Source: Nostoc sp. TH1S01 (GTDB lineage: Bacteria; Cyanobacteriota; Cyanobacteriia; Cyanobacteriales; Nostocaceae). Taken from it: 34,559 bases of DNA. Where the stretch lies: assembly GCA_018993265.1 (NCBI GenBank), contig JAGKSW010000001.1, positions 1-34,559 of the forward strand, in the 5' to 3' direction. Below, in pieces: positions 8,875-15,418 of the stretch (position 1 is the stretch's first letter; each line of letters starts with the position of its first letter). The notes beneath the pieces are model-generated. The model saw only the letters and a program-made list of their open reading frames with translations. It had not been told where the DNA came from and ran no database searches. The position numbers and the translations under genes are program-made.

Positions 8875-9573
8875 CTACCTTGCTACAGGGATGTCAGATA
8901 CATCTAACTTGAGTTTTTGTGCAGGATAATCTGTCAAAGACAGAGAGACTTTGTTCACATCATCCAGTAAAGCTGTAGGAATAATCACTGTACCGGAAAA
9001 TGTTGGGCCATTTGCAGGTAATTCTGCTGGTAATCCTTCTGTACTGGCGCTCAAGGTTCTGCCTTTGTCGTCAGTCACATCTAAGAAACTATATAAAAAG
9101 CGCACAGAATCTTTACCTTTATTCTGCATTTTCACTTTTAGAAGTAAATCGCCTCCAGAGTAACGCGCCGATTGCACTGCAAAACTGACACCTTCACTTT
9201 CAGCACTGACGGGAAATCCTGGTTGGGGTTTTTCTTCAACTGCTTCTTGTGGTTTTTCTTGTGGCTTCTGTTTTTTATTGATATCTTCGTCGTCTTCTTC
9301 TGGTTTTTCTGATTGAGCAGCTTTAGCCTTACCCTCAATCCGAGATTTAACAATTTTTAATATTTCTTCTTCTTTTAATAAAGTTACTCCTGACTGTTGG
9401 GAATTACTGGTCTTGGCGCTGGCAAATTTAGTTGTAGGACGACCATCTGGGGTTGATACTCCTTTAAGAGCCAAGCTACCCAAATTGAACCCTAAAAACG
9501 CGCTTACAGACCCTGCGCCCAACATCAGGATTAACAGAATCAACGTCAGTATTACCGTAGAATTTATTTTCAT
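8875..9573 (-). CDS. membrane-anchored protein with Ig-like C-terminal domain
   Basis: The product has 232 residues from ATG 9571-9573; a TTG at 9582 would add three. One N-terminal hydrophobic helix (about 6-28) anchors it. A long hydrophilic Lys/Glu/Gln linker follows (about 65-120, repeated EKPQE). The C-terminal domain of about 100 residues begins GVSFAVQSARYSGGDLLLKV and includes MQNKGKDSVRFLY. This pattern resembles the DUF4352-type Ig-like fold of bacterial lipoproteins, but it is not a confident match. It is probably periplasmic or cell-surface. Function unknown. Confidence 0.7.
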   Translation of the reverse strand: MKINSTVILTLILLILMLGAGSVSAFLGFNLGSLALKGVSTPDGRPTTKFASAKTSNSQQSGVTLLKEEEILKIVKSRIEGKAKAAQSEKPEEDDEDINKKQKPQEKPQEAVEEKPQPGFPVSAESEGVSFAVQSARYSGGDLLLKVKMQNKGKDSVRFLYSFLDVTDDKGRTLSASTEGLPAELPANGPTFSGTVIIPTALLDDVNKVSLSLTDYPAQKLKLDVSDIPVAR

Positions 9574-9763
9574 CGCTGACAAGCTGTTGCTGAAGAATGC
9601 TGGTCTATATTAAGAGCATTGAAGTTATGTACCTCAATCCTTAAAAGAACTTAATCAATCATAGTGTGCATCATTTCATAATTAAATTATGAAGTATAAA
9701 AATCTGATAAACTGTGATACAAGGGTAGACAAGTAGCAAACTTGAGATAAAATTAATATTCGA

Positions 9764-9836
9764 CCAGGGTTGGCCGAGCGGTTGAGGCAGCGAACTCATA
9801 ATTCGCCCCAGGCAGGTTCAACTCCTGCACCCTGGA
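9764..9836 (+). tRNA. trnI-CAU: tRNA-Ile(CAT), lysidine type
   Basis: It is 73 nt long and no CCA is encoded. Acceptor CCAGGGT pairs with ACCCTGG, with discriminator A at 9836. Anticodon stem GCGAA/TTCGC carries loop CTCATAA, so the anticodon is CAT. T arm GCAGG-TTCAACT-CCTGC. The AACTCATAATT loop context matches chloroplast trnI-CAU rather than elongator tRNA-Met, so C34 would be changed to lysidine by TilS to read AUA. Confidence 0.9.
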
Positions 9837-9845
9837 TTTTTATCA

Positions 9846-10010
9846 GTGCTGAGTGCTGAGTAGAAAGTGCTGAGTCAGAATTCAGGAGTCAGAAGCCAGA
9901 ATTCAGAATTAATTGTGTGTGACACTTCGGCAAGCTTCTAATCATTGCCTTTAACTACTCAGCACTCAGCACTCAGCACTCAGCACTTAAGACGCAGCAC
10001 TCAGCACTCT
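9846..10010. repeat. inverted pair of heptamer tandem repeats
   Basis: AGTGCTG/GAGTGCT heptamers (9846-9878) face several CAGCACT copies (9957-10010) in the opposite orientation, so the transcript could fold into a long hairpin. Between them is an AGTCAGAATTCAGGAGTCAG block of the dispersed GAATTC-rich repeat that recurs at 25813, 27405 and 32560. The right arm abuts the stop of the next minus-strand gene and may act as its terminator. Confidence 0.75.
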
Positions 10011-10425
10011 AAAAACGGAATTCTGTACCGACTTTTAGTTTGTTGCTATTTAAGCGAGGAGATGCCAGCAAGGAAGTATCATAAGGATTGGGTAAATCTG
10101 GTGTGCGTAGATAAGGGTCATTACCTACTTGTTGAGTCATAACATCTCGATAGAGCGTGTTCATCAACTCAGCATCACGCGCTATTTCATTTTCTGGAAA
10201 AGAATCCTTGAAACCGGAACCATTACCAAGAAAATTTTGTAGCTGACGCTTGGGAGTGTTATTTTCGTAAAAATTGCGATCGTGACGGAAATAAGCTCGC
10301 TCAAATGCTTCATTAGCGGTTTCATAATTGGGTGTTTGCGTTTCAGCAGATGCCACAGCAGGGAAAATTAAACCAGTAGCTACAAGCACCAAAAGACCAC
10401 CAAAGGGTTTAAACTTTATACCCAT
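10009..10425 (-). CDS. small secreted protein of unknown function
   Basis: The 138-residue product has a clear Sec signal peptide: MGIKFKPF, a hydrophobic core GGLLVLVATGLIF, then AVASA before ETQT. The mature part is polar, with FERAYFRHDRNFYENNTP and LMNTLYRDV, and ends SPRLNSNKLKVGTEFRF. A shorter secreted protein at 29139 ends TPRLDSGGVRLTVTQF, so both share a (S/T)PRL(N/D)S motif and a terminal Phe. GAGGAG lies eight bases before the ATG. It is periplasmic or outer-membrane associated by inference. Confidence 0.75.
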   Translation of the reverse strand: MGIKFKPFGGLLVLVATGLIFPAVASAETQTPNYETANEAFERAYFRHDRNFYENNTPKRQLQNFLGNGSGFKDSFPENEIARDAELMNTLYRDVMTQQVGNDPYLRTPDLPNPYDTSLLASPRLNSNKLKVGTEFRF

Positions 10426-10525
10426 TTTCTTAACTCCTCAATTTTGAGCGAATCTTAACTTATGCTTAATTTCAGAACTCTGATGAGTTCAACCTTTGGT
10501 GTAGCACAACTGATAATCATTTGTA

Positions 10526-11146
10526 ATGACGCATTCTACTGAAACCCTTACCCAGGCTGATATTTGGGCAGCCACTGCTGACTTAGCCACTCTGCGCCAC
10601 AAGCTACTAGACTTGTTTTGCCAACTCGCCTATCAAGAAGGTGATTTTGTACTAGCTTCAGGGCTACGTAGCACTTATTACATTAATAAAACTCAGGTAA
10701 CACTCCATCCCCAAGGTTCTTTAGCCGTTGGACGTTTACTATTTCCCTTACTACCTGCGGATACGGAAGCTGTAGCAGGTTTAACATTAGGCGCTGATCC
10801 AATTGTGACAGCAGTTAGTGTGGTTTCTGTTTATGAAAACCGACCCATACCAGCACTAATTATTCGCAAAGAAGCCAAAGGTTACGGAACGAAAGCTTAT
10901 ATTGAAGGCCCGACTTTGCCTGAAGGTGCAAAAATTGTGGTTTTGGAAGATGTAGTGACTACTGGTCAGTCTGCCTTAAAAGCGGTAAATCGCCTGAAAG
11001 ATGCAGGATATAATGTCGAACAAGTAATTGGACTGGTAGACCGCAAGCAAGGAGGCGCAGAACTCTACCAATCTGTTGGTTTAAAGTTTGAAGCGTTGTT
11101 TGGAATTGAAGAGGTTCAACAAAGGTATCGAGAATTGGCTCTTTAA
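10526..11146 (+). CDS. pyrE: orotate phosphoribosyltransferase
   Basis: The 206-residue enzyme of de novo pyrimidine synthesis converts orotate and PRPP to OMP. The PRPP loop VVLEDVVTTGQSALKAV lies near residues 138-154, and the IRKEAKGYGTKAYIEG segment carries the flexible-loop Lys residues. The N-terminal LRSTYYINKTQVTLHP matches the orotate-site region. It starts at ATG 10526. It is divergent from the small secreted protein with a 100-bp shared promoter region. A 13-bp hairpin at 11220-11250 ends it, and the CAST remnant follows. Confidence 0.95.
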   Translation: MTHSTETLTQADIWAATADLATLRHKLLDLFCQLAYQEGDFVLASGLRSTYYINKTQVTLHPQGSLAVGRLLFPLLPADTEAVAGLTLGADPIVTAVSVVSVYENRPIPALIIRKEAKGYGTKAYIEGPTLPEGAKIVVLEDVVTTGQSALKAVNRLKDAGYNVEQVIGLVDRKQGGAELYQSVGLKFEALFGIEEVQQRYRELAL

Positions 11147-11219
11147 CAAGTCTTGAGACTAGAATCAGACAGCATATCCCTGAATTTTCATCCCTGAGCA
11201 AATTTGTCATTCCACCACA

Positions 11220-11250
11220 TGTAGAGGCGTAGCATTCCTACGCCTCTACA
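11220..11250. terminator. 13-bp hairpin downstream of pyrE
   Basis: TGTAGAGGCGTAG (11220-11232) pairs with CTACGCCTCTACA (11238-11250), with a 5-nt loop. This palindrome belongs to a dispersed family in Nostocales genomes. It can terminate pyrE transcription. Confidence 0.65.
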
Positions 11251-11328
11251 TACCAATTTGTGGGGAACGAGGGGTTTTTTCCATTTGAAGAGTATGACGT
11301 AGGGTTGGCATTCTCATTTCAACTCTGA

Positions 11329-11812
11329 ATTGACACATTAAATAAGCTTTTTAGTAAGAAAATAAATAAAAGTGCGAAGCAAAGCTTAAACGATACTCTA
11401 TATGAAATTCATAGAGAATCATCGGATATTCTAACGCAGTGTGCGGTTGCTTACCTAATAAAAAATGGTAATAAAGTTAATGAGGCAGAGGAAAATCTCG
11501 TACAATTAAATCAACGTCGCGTTGCAAAAGAAGTCGAAATTAAACGTTTAGAAACACAGATACAGAATACTCGATTACCTAATGGTCGAGATATAACAGG
11601 AGCTAAATCTAGTCAAGCATTTGACAATCTAATCAATCAGGTACCTAAAAATAATGAAGAATTTGCAGAATGGACAGCTAATTTTTTGAAAAAAATATCA
11701 AATTTACCATACCCAATATATTATCTAATTAAAAATTAGTATTAAATCTGGTACACAGGCATCTTATGGCACGCTGCAAGAGAAAGCGAGAGATTTAGCA
11801 TTGTCTGCTTAG
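11329..11812 (+). pseudogene. cas12k: cas12k remnant (N-terminus and RuvC core lost, frameshifted)
   Basis: Frame 1 is open from 11329 to TAG 11737-11739 and has no ATG, GTG or TTG near its beginning. It encodes CAVAYLIKNGNKVNEAEENL, a coiled stretch with RRVAKEVEIKRLETQI, LPNGRDITGAKSS, and FLKKISNLPYPI. These align segment by segment with the internal region of Scytonema hofmanni Cas12k (SYLLKNGCKLTDKEED, RRKVEIQIQRL, MPKGRDLTNAK, SSSLPFPLVF, from memory). Removing one A from the A5 run at 11731-11735 joins it to SGTQASYGTLQEKARDLALSA and TAG 11810-11812, which matches the Cas12k C-terminus (IRGSPHDKAKELALSA). The roughly 300 residues between, including the pseudo-RuvC domain, are missing. 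Full-length Cas12k is about 640 residues. The product cannot be functional. Confidence 0.85.
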
Positions 11813-11884
11813 TAATACAGAATTCATACTATTGGTAGATAAATTTCTATCTAAATGCTGTAATATCTAACATAATAAATCGGT

Positions 11885-12310
11885 GCCATCTATATATGAT
11901 GCGACAGTATCACCCCTTTGTTTAGATACTGTAAGAATGGGTTAGTTTAACACTTGAGAAAGTGTATTCTTTCTGGCCCTAGTAGCTGCCGACTCTACCT
12001 GTGCGTTCATCTAAGTGTTTGTTAGCGGTAATTGCTAGGGTAAGCAAATGCTGCTTTTAGGTGAGAAAGGACTCGCACCGAGACGCATGGGAAGTATAAG
12101 GTGTTAGGGATTCAAACAGCCCAGAACCTTTGCTCTTGACATCAGACTCTTTTAGCTTGGTGTTAGGTGCCAGAGCGGCCTGTATCACTGAAATCTTTGA
12201 TTTTGGTTTTACGAGGAACTTCTATCTCTTACTTTATAACAAAGTAAGGGTACGGGTATACCGTCACGGTGGCTACTGAACTACTAACTACCCCCTAATT
12301 TTTATTTTTG
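11885..12310 (+). ncRNA. type V-K tracrRNA (unusually long)
   Basis: The signatures agree with the tracrRNA of characterised V-K elements as remembered: GGGTTAGTTT (11939-11948), a hairpin ACACTT-GAGA-AAGTGT (11950-11965), CTTTCTGGCCCTAGTAGCTG (11969-11988) and GGTGGCTACTGAA (12268-12280). Other stems are ACAGTATC/GATACTGT (11904-11932) and CTTACTTT/AAAGTAAG (12228-12248). The anti-repeat TACTAACTACC (12282-12292) pairs over 11 positions, one of them G-U, with GGTAGTTGGTA of the local repeat (12513-12523). A T-rich stretch follows at 12298-12309. The span is about 400 nt, against a little over 200 nt in the best-known elements; the extra length lies between CTAGTAGCTG and GGTGGCTACTG. Exact ends are estimates. 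Confidence 0.85.
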
Positions 12311-12495
12311 GCAAGTTAAAGCAGAGGCAAAATCCATGAGATGCTGCCAAAAGTCTACAAAGCTTGTCTAAAACAAGTTTCATGCTTATCAAGATGAATC
12401 TAAGTTTATTTAGCTGTTGTAGAAAATTTGCTTTTAAGTAGACTTGCCAAAGTCACCTGTGAAAAACAGTGCAGATAAAAATTTTGAAAGTCAGA
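12311..12495 (+). promoter_or_regulatory. CRISPR leader region
   Basis: AT-rich stretch between the tracrRNA and the first repeat, with no ORF. CTTGTCTAAAACAAG near 12364 can form a small hairpin. Its leader role is inferred from position: the degenerate repeats are at the other end of the array. Confidence 0.5.
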
Positions 12496-12826
12496 GTTTC
12501 AACAACCCTGACGGTAGTTGGTAACTTGAAAGTAGCCGTAGCAAGCGACTTATAACTATCAGACAAATGTTTCAACAACCCTGACGGTAGTTGGTAACTT
12601 GAAAGGGCAATAATGAACAGTCTGTTTCTTTGATGGGGGAGGTTTCAACAACCCTGACGGTAGTTGGTAACTTGAAAGTCCCCAACCCCAGAACTCCAAA
12701 GTCTAGAGGTGGAGTTTCAACAACCCTGATGTTAGGTGGTAGGTTGCAACTTACCACCTGGAATCAGGAGTTAACCCACTATGCACCCAGCTTCAACAAG
12801 CCTCAAAGTTGTTGGTGGTTTGAAAA
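12496..12826 (+). CRISPR. short V-K CRISPR array with decaying trailer end
   Basis: Three identical 37-bp repeats lie at 12496-12532, 12569-12605 and 12642-12678. Each begins GTTTCAACAACCCTGACG and ends GGTAACTTGAAAG. The spacers are 36, 36 and 35 bp (12533-12568, 12606-12641, 12679-12713). A fourth repeat (12714-12750) keeps the first 16 bases and diverges after. A fifth (12790-12826) matches at 26 of 37 positions and follows a 39-bp former spacer. The GTTTCAAC start and TTGAAAG end match V-K repeats. No adaptation genes are present, as usual for V-K. Minus-strand frames across the array are artefacts of the repeats. Confidence 0.95.
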
Positions 12827-12889
12827 ACATGATTTACTTATTTTTAAGTAAGCTAAATTTTATCTTTTTTATAGTATAGTTATTTACTA

Positions 12890-12920
12890 GGGTAGTTTGA
12901 AAGGAGCGCTGCGATCGCAC
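12890..12920 (+). other. delocalised truncated repeat with 17-nt homing spacer
   Basis: GGGTAGTTTGAAAG (12890-12903) keeps the 3' part of the array repeat, including the GGTAGTT that pairs with the tracrRNA and the TTGAAAG end. It is followed by GAGCGCTGCGATCGCAC (12904-12920). That spacer matches the tRNA-Ala gene (minus strand, 13313-13329) at 16 of 17 positions, the one difference being C versus T at spacer position 4. The protospacer is preceded by GGTA, fitting the V-K NGTN-type PAM. Truncated repeat-spacer units aimed at tRNA genes are the known homing device of V-K elements. Confidence 0.88.
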
Positions 12921-13119
12921 GATGAGACGCAGCCGTATTAGACAAAAAGGTAATAAATTTTTGGCGTTATACTGCAAATGAATCTTTTGAAAGCTAGATT
13001 AATTTGCATAGAAGGTTTCTAGCAACTTTAAAAGCATTTAATAAATTTTATTTTAATAACCAATAGGTTTGCTTTAATCTTCCAAAATTAAATTTCATAA
13101 TGTTGTGCGTCCTAATTTT

Positions 13120-13275
13120 GGACAATAATTCTTTAAAACTGGTTTCAACTCTGGACAATAATTCTTTAAAACTAGCTCGATGGCTGAAAGTCAGCAAGAT
13201 AGGCAATTTATGTCTCTTCACTTGGTAAAATTGGACAATAATTATTTAAAACTGACAATAATTATTTAATGTACA
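13120..13275 (+). repeat. transposon end with four TnsB-type boxes and TGTACA terminus
   Basis: Box copies lie at 13120-13140 and 13153-13173 (GGACAATAATTCTTTAAAAC plus T), at 13233-13253 (ATTATT variant) and at 13253-13275, where GACAATAATTATTTAA runs straight into TGTACA (13270-13275). The spacings between GACA starts are 33, 80 and 20 bp. Multiple TnsB sites and a TGTACA tip are typical of V-K transposon ends. The end lies 54 bp from the PAM in tRNA-Ala. The five bases next to it (13276-13280, GATGG) would be the target-site duplication, but the matching copy is not found in the window. Confidence 0.85.
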
Positions 13276-13277
13276 GA

Positions 13278-13350
13278 TGGAGAATAGGAGACTCGAACCC
13301 CTGACCTCTGCGGTGCGATCGCAGCACTCTACCAACTGAGCTAATTCCCC
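13278..13350 (-). tRNA. trnA-CGC: tRNA-Ala(CGC), CAST attachment site
   Basis: It is 73 nt long. Acceptor GGGGAAT pairs with ATTCTCC (one G-U pair), discriminator A. D arm GCTC-AGTTGGTA-GAGT. Anticodon stem CTGCG/CGCAG with loop ATCGCAC gives anticodon CGC. T arm AGGGG-TTCGAGT-CTCCT. A HIP1 octamer GCGATCGC lies across the anticodon arm. The gene is intact and carries the protospacer of the CAST homing spacer at tRNA positions 22-38. Its 3' end is 2 bp from the transposon tip. Confidence 0.93.
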
Positions 13351-13364
13351 GCTACCAGAGTATT

Positions 13365-14093
13365 CTAACATTCACTTACCCTTGGCTGCGGTTCTTTGCC
13401 AGAAAACACGTTCTGCACTCGTTCAAGTTCTAAATCAGTCAAATAATCTACAGTCCAGTTACAGCAACGCTGAAGCATATGGAAAGGATAGGTATTGGCT
13501 ACACCTACAACTTTCATGTTGGCTAGTTTTGCTGCTTGGATACCTGCGGGGGTGTCTTCAATGGCGATACATTCTTGCGGTTGCAAATTTAATTCGGGAT
13601 ATTGTTGGTTAAAGCGTTCCACTGCTAACAGATAACCATCTGGTTGGGGTTTACTAGTGGTGATGTCGTCTCCTGCGACGATAACTGTAAAGTATTGTGC
13701 GAGTTTAATGCGGTTGAGTACTAATTCTATTTCTTTGCGGAGTGCGCCACTAACTAAACCTAAATAAAGATTTTGCGATCGCACCTGATAAATTAAATCT
13801 TCTACACCTGAATATATTGGCAGTTTCTCTAATTTTTCCAGTTCCAGCACATAAGCTTCAGCTTTGCGGTGAAGTAGCTGGTTGAGATACTCTTCCGTGA
13901 CTACTCTACCGCGATTTGCCAGCAGTTCTTGAAAACAAGCGCGATCGCTCCTGCCCAAACAAGTCTGACGCTCTTGGGGTTTTTGGGGTTGGAGATTCTC
14001 ATTCACGAGAATCTCATCGATTAATTGCAGGTGAATGCGTTCATCGTTAATGATGACACCATTAAAATCAAACAGAACTGCCTTTAAACTCAT
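13365..14093 (-). CDS. HAD-like protein (beta-phosphoglucomutase type) with DxN motif
   Basis: The 242-residue product has HAD motif I VLFDFNGVIINDE at residues 6-18, a helical cap, motif II LGLVSGALRKEIE, motif III near GDDITTSKPQPDGYLLA and motif IV CIAIEDTPAGIQAAKLANMK. The usual DxD of motif I is D-F-N, so the second Asp, the general acid/base of phosphatases and mutases, is Asn. The first Asp nucleophile is kept. It may have altered activity or belong to a cyanobacterial subgroup. The start ATG overlaps the stop of the upstream methyltransferase by 4 bp (14090-14093), so the two are translationally coupled. Substrate unknown. Confidence 0.85.
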   Translation of the reverse strand: MSLKAVLFDFNGVIINDERIHLQLIDEILVNENLQPQKPQERQTCLGRSDRACFQELLANRGRVVTEEYLNQLLHRKAEAYVLELEKLEKLPIYSGVEDLIYQVRSQNLYLGLVSGALRKEIELVLNRIKLAQYFTVIVAGDDITTSKPQPDGYLLAVERFNQQYPELNLQPQECIAIEDTPAGIQAAKLANMKVVGVANTYPFHMLQRCCNWTVDYLTDLELERVQNVFSGKEPQPRVSEC

Positions 14094-15004
14094 GCCGTTA
14101 TGCCAAATACTGGAGATTCTAAACCCTCCAAATCATTATTATCTATTGTGTTGTCTGTTGATCCCTTACTACTCTGGCGGACTGTGGCTTGCATGGCTGA
14201 ACCTGTGATTAGAGTTGGTTTTATCCCGCTACTTACTTGATGTATCCACCAAACATCTTCAGTGCGTACTCCTTGAAATCCCGCCGCACCCATCCGCGCA
14301 TCTACACTGTCAGCAGCATACTCATGAATATAAGGTTCCTCAAAAATATTATTCAGCCAATCTAACTGACGCAAGGTTTTTTGATTGCCATCTAAAATTA
14401 AAACTTGTCCACCAGCTACTAATAACCGAAAGCTTTCTTGCAAAATTGCTTGGGTAACTGCACTTGGTGTTTCGTGAAATAGTAAAGACGCGGTAACTAA
14501 ATCAAATGAAGCATCGGGGAAATGAGTTTGCGCGGCGTTGCCATGTCGCCAGATAATATTTAAATTGGCAGTTCTGGCTTTATCTGCTGCCCTCACTAGC
14601 ATATACGGTGACAAGTCCAAACCAATCACTTCCGCTTGGGGGAAAGCTTGTTTTAACATCAAAGTTGTGGAACCCGTACCACAACCTAAATCAAGTATGC
14701 GCCTTGGTTGAACTTTTACCGCATCAATCAATGTTTGACGCACCCAAGTTTCATTCGGTGGTAGGGCGTATTCCGTAATTGGGTCGTAACTTACCGCCGC
14801 ACTAGAATTGAGATATCCGCCTTTGATACCGTGAAAATTTTGCTTGTAGTACGCAGGAATTGTAACATCGGCAGAACGGATGCGATCGCCCTCTTTTTCC
14901 CAATCAATACTCAGCGCGTATCTTTTTAACTTCTCCTCATCAATTAAAAAACTCACTACCGGAGATAAAAAACGTTCCCAAATGGTATCTTGAGCCGTTG
15001 CCAT
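14090..15004 (-). CDS. class I SAM-dependent methyltransferase
   Basis: The product has 304 residues from ATG 15002-15004; an in-frame GTG at 15028 would add eight. SAM motif I RILDLGCGTGSTTLML is followed by VIGLDLSPYMLVRA (motif II acidic loop), then FDLVTASLLFHETP and LRLLVAGGQVLILDGN-like motifs of the ubiE/type 11 group. An N-terminal region of about 100 residues (FLSPVVSFLIDEEKLKRYAL) is typical of a cyanobacterial methyltransferase subgroup. The substrate is unknown. It overlaps the HAD gene, so the pair probably serves one pathway. Confidence 0.85.
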   Translation of the reverse strand: MATAQDTIWERFLSPVVSFLIDEEKLKRYALSIDWEKEGDRIRSADVTIPAYYKQNFHGIKGGYLNSSAAVSYDPITEYALPPNETWVRQTLIDAVKVQPRRILDLGCGTGSTTLMLKQAFPQAEVIGLDLSPYMLVRAADKARTANLNIIWRHGNAAQTHFPDASFDLVTASLLFHETPSAVTQAILQESFRLLVAGGQVLILDGNQKTLRQLDWLNNIFEEPYIHEYAADSVDARMGAAGFQGVRTEDVWWIHQVSSGIKPTLITGSAMQATVRQSSKGSTDNTIDNNDLEGLESPVFGITA

Positions 15005-15418
15005 AATATTTATTTTGACCTGATTCACTAGTCATTTTATTGACAAATTTTAATGTATCTTGCCAAAATCTGCTTTGCTAACTAAACGCCAGGATTGACA
15101 CTCATCTAATTTTTGTATTACAAATATATTACAAGTAATATTATGCAGGCAATTTATCGAAACTCAATGCAAAACTTGATTTACAGCATAATTCAGGAGT
15201 CATACCGTTTCACTTTAATAAATGATACAGATAGGCAAGCACAGGAGGCAGAGGGAGCAGAGGGGCAGAGGAAGAGATTTGTATCAGTAATTTCGTGAAA
15301 AGTAAGTAGATGAAAAGAAACAGAAATAATTTGCATAACTTATTTCCGTCTTCTAATCTGACAAATGACAAATGACAAATAACTAATTACTACTACCAAA
15401 CATATCTAAATCAAAAAA
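15005..15418. other. intergenic region with low-complexity repeats
   Basis: A 414-bp gap between the divergent methyltransferase and rtcB genes. It holds a purine-rich stretch (about 15240-15275, GGAGGCAGAGGGAGCAGAGG type) and three tandem TGACAAA heptamers at 15359-15380. A 61-codon frame at 15113 crosses the purine repeat and is not credible. Confidence 0.6.

Larger units (their letters stand above)
11329..13275 (+). mobile_element. remnant of a type V-K CRISPR-associated transposon (CAST)
   Basis: In order it contains: a wrecked cas12k (11329-11812), a tracrRNA region (about 11885-12310), a CRISPR array (12496-12826), a truncated repeat with a 17-nt homing spacer (12890-12920), and a transposon end with repeated boxes closing in TGTACA (13120-13275), next to tRNA-Ala. 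This is the known order for the CRISPR side of V-K elements. No tnsB, tnsC, tniQ or opposite end is visible. The left limit given here is simply the first codon of the open cas12k frame; the true breakpoint is unknown. pyrE lies only 182 bp away, so the transposase half has been deleted or was never at this place. Confidence 0.88.

Noticed and set aside
9764-9836. Elongator tRNA-Met for the CAT-anticodon tRNA
   Set aside because: The anticodon-arm context AACTCATAATT follows trnI-CAU, not tRNA-Met.
11326-11345. TTGACACATTAAATAA as a possible left transposon end
   Set aside because: It resembles one box only weakly, lacks TGTACA, and falls inside the cas12k-coding frame.
11885-12310. 6S RNA, tmRNA or RNase P RNA for the structured region
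   Set aside because: None of their conserved cores is present, while several V-K tracrRNA blocks and the anti-repeat match.
12679-12713. Spacer 3 as a tRNA-targeting spacer
   Set aside because: Its C-rich stretches resemble the tRNA T arm only loosely; the 12904-12920 spacer matches far better and has a PAM.
12572-12851. Open frames on both strands across the CRISPR array
   Set aside because: They are made of the repeat and spacer sequence and have no protein-like composition.
15113-15298. 61-codon frame upstream of rtcB
   Set aside because: Runs through a purine-rich repeat, with no ribosome site and no recognisable protein features.
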